Source of the DNA: Selenomonas bovis DSM 23594
Lineage (GTDB): Bacteria > Bacillota > Negativicutes > Selenomonadales > Selenomonadaceae
Assembly (NCBI RefSeq): GCF_000381005.1
Contig: NZ_KB908388.1
Coordinates: 18,537 to 82,536, forward strand
Direction of reading: 5' to 3'
Length of the DNA: 64,000 nt
In this document: piece by piece, positions 63,496 through 64,000 of the stretch
Numbering within the stretch: position 1 is the stretch's first letter
Layout: every line of letters starts with the position of its first letter
Program-made: the position numbers and the translations under genes
Notes under the pieces: generated by a model
Databases searched by the model: none
What the model was told of the DNA's origin: nothing
The model's input: the letters and a program-made list of their open reading frames with translations, nothing else

Positions 63496-63693
63496 ATGAA
63501 TAACAAGCTCGTCATCACAAAAAAATTACGCGGCGATGATGGCTACCGCGTTTTCTCCGTCCGCATCAAAGTCGATACGTTCGACCACATCAACGAACTC
63601 GCTGAGGAGACGGGGCGCACGCGCAACGAGCTCATCGGCATGCTGCTCGATTTCGCCTTGGAACACAGCGAGGTCGCCGGCGAGCGCGCGTAA
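63496..63693 (+). CDS. Ribbon-helix-helix (CopG/Arc-like) DNA-binding protein
   Basis: A 65-residue protein with an N-terminal beta strand (YRVFSVRIKVDTFDHI) and two helices (INELAEETG, RTRNELIGMLLDFALEH), the Arc/MetJ fold, which binds DNA as a dimer. The ATG at 63496 is preferred, with a TGAGGTGA site about 5 nt upstream. No toxin gene follows; a terminator and an IS end follow instead. The target is probably the palindrome just upstream (inference). Confidence 0.75.
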   Translation: MNNKLVITKKLRGDDGYRVFSVRIKVDTFDHINELAEETGRTRNELIGMLLDFALEHSEVAGERA

Positions 63694-63719
63694 GTAGGAA
63701 AATAATAGCAACGCAAAAA

Positions 63720-63758
63720 GGGGCTGTCTCACGAAAGCATTTTCGTGCGGATAGCCCC
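63720..63758 (+). terminator. Terminator after the ribbon-helix-helix gene, or IS end
   Basis: 63720-63736 pairs with 63741-63758 (with a small bulge), followed by GTTTTC. The sequence GGGGCTGTCTCACGAAA also resembles the terminal repeat of some IS1182-type elements, so it may mark the end of the insertion sequence. Confidence 0.6.
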
Positions 63759-63869
63759 GTTTTCTTTGACCTCAATCACGGTCATCTGACACTGGCGATA
63801 ATCATGGCATAAAAAACAGTACAAGAAACAGGCGGTCACCGATCGCCTCGTTTTTTGCACTGTTCTGTT

Positions 63870-64000
63870 TCAGGCTGCTGCCACAACTTGGATGAGGTGC
63901 ACGCCTAATCGCTGTGCCTGTATTTTGCAATGCAATTTAAAAATGTTATGTGCCATTGCCAGCAGGATGGTTTCTGCCTCTACGTTGACATGCCCTTTTG
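63870..64000 (-). mobile_element. IS1182-type transposase, C-terminal end only
   Basis: On the minus strand the frame entering from the window edge reads KGHVNVEAETILLAMAHNIF, then KLHCKIQAQRLGVHLIQVVA, and stops at 63870. The GHVNVEAETILLA...AHN segment is the typical C-terminus of IS1182 (DDE) transposases. Only 42 residues are inside the window. Between this and 63758 lies non-coding IS-end sequence including a hairpin with T6 (AGGCG/CGCCT). Confidence 0.75.

Overview
The window looks like a chromosomal segment of a flagellated, GC-rich Negativicutes bacterium close to Selenomonas/Mitsuokella (Selenomonadaceae). The evidence is Firmicutes-type control (T-box, S-box, CIRCE, BirA operator, strong AGGAGG ribosome sites and TTGACA-17-TATAAT promoters) next to outer-membrane and flagellar genes, and a PTP-like phytase of the type known from Selenomonas ruminantium. 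The genus is an inference. Codon use is strongly biased to C/G in the third position, so the opposite strands are full of long shadow ORFs.

Layout. 0-3 kb: a 5'-truncated SGNH hydrolase with FnIII-like modules, a half-length DapF-like protein and an AraC regulator. 3-8.3 kb: a polyphosphate cluster, with a degenerate Ppx/GppA-HD protein translationally coupled to Ppk1 and then, after a tandem repeat, an intact Ppx/GppA. 8.4-16 kb: rpmB, ligA, a glyoxalase-type protein, rarA, a short UvrA paralogue and trxA. 16-21 kb: a ZIP metal transporter, the bioY-bioD-bioA operon behind a BirA-type operator, a small outer-membrane protein and a decayed tRNA-Gly. 21-28 kb: metF, nfnA, nfnB, a DEDDh exonuclease and DUF523, then LysR and an SLC13 transporter. 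28-34 kb: cydABDC. 34-43 kb: T-box-trpS, an AEC permease, a FliB-like protein, LysR with a divergent MFS transporter, and an AGCS symporter. 42.6-49 kb: S-box-metK, then the conserved dapF-yicC-remA-gmk-rpoZ-coaBC run ending in the phytase gene. 49-59 kb: a small orphan gene, nudC, a LUD-domain gene behind a structured RNA, and a galactoside operon (cytidylate-kinase-like gene, GPH permease, lacZ, alpha-galactosidase) with two LacI/CcpA-type operators. 59-64 kb: CIRCE-htpG, flgE with a flagellar-operon protein, a ribbon-helix-helix regulator behind a nested palindrome, and the 3' end of an IS1182-type transposase.

Two dispersed intergenic repeat families stand out. R1 is about 105 bp, has six copies, and contains a GTCCAC/GTGGAC hairpin. 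R2 is a MITE-like element of about 160 bp with terminal inverted repeats, two full copies and three collapsed remnants. R1 sits between ppk and ppx, between bioA and the ZIP gene, and between other gene pairs. One R2 copy lies inside the galactoside operon, starting at the lacZ stop codon. No CRISPR array and no intact prophage were seen.
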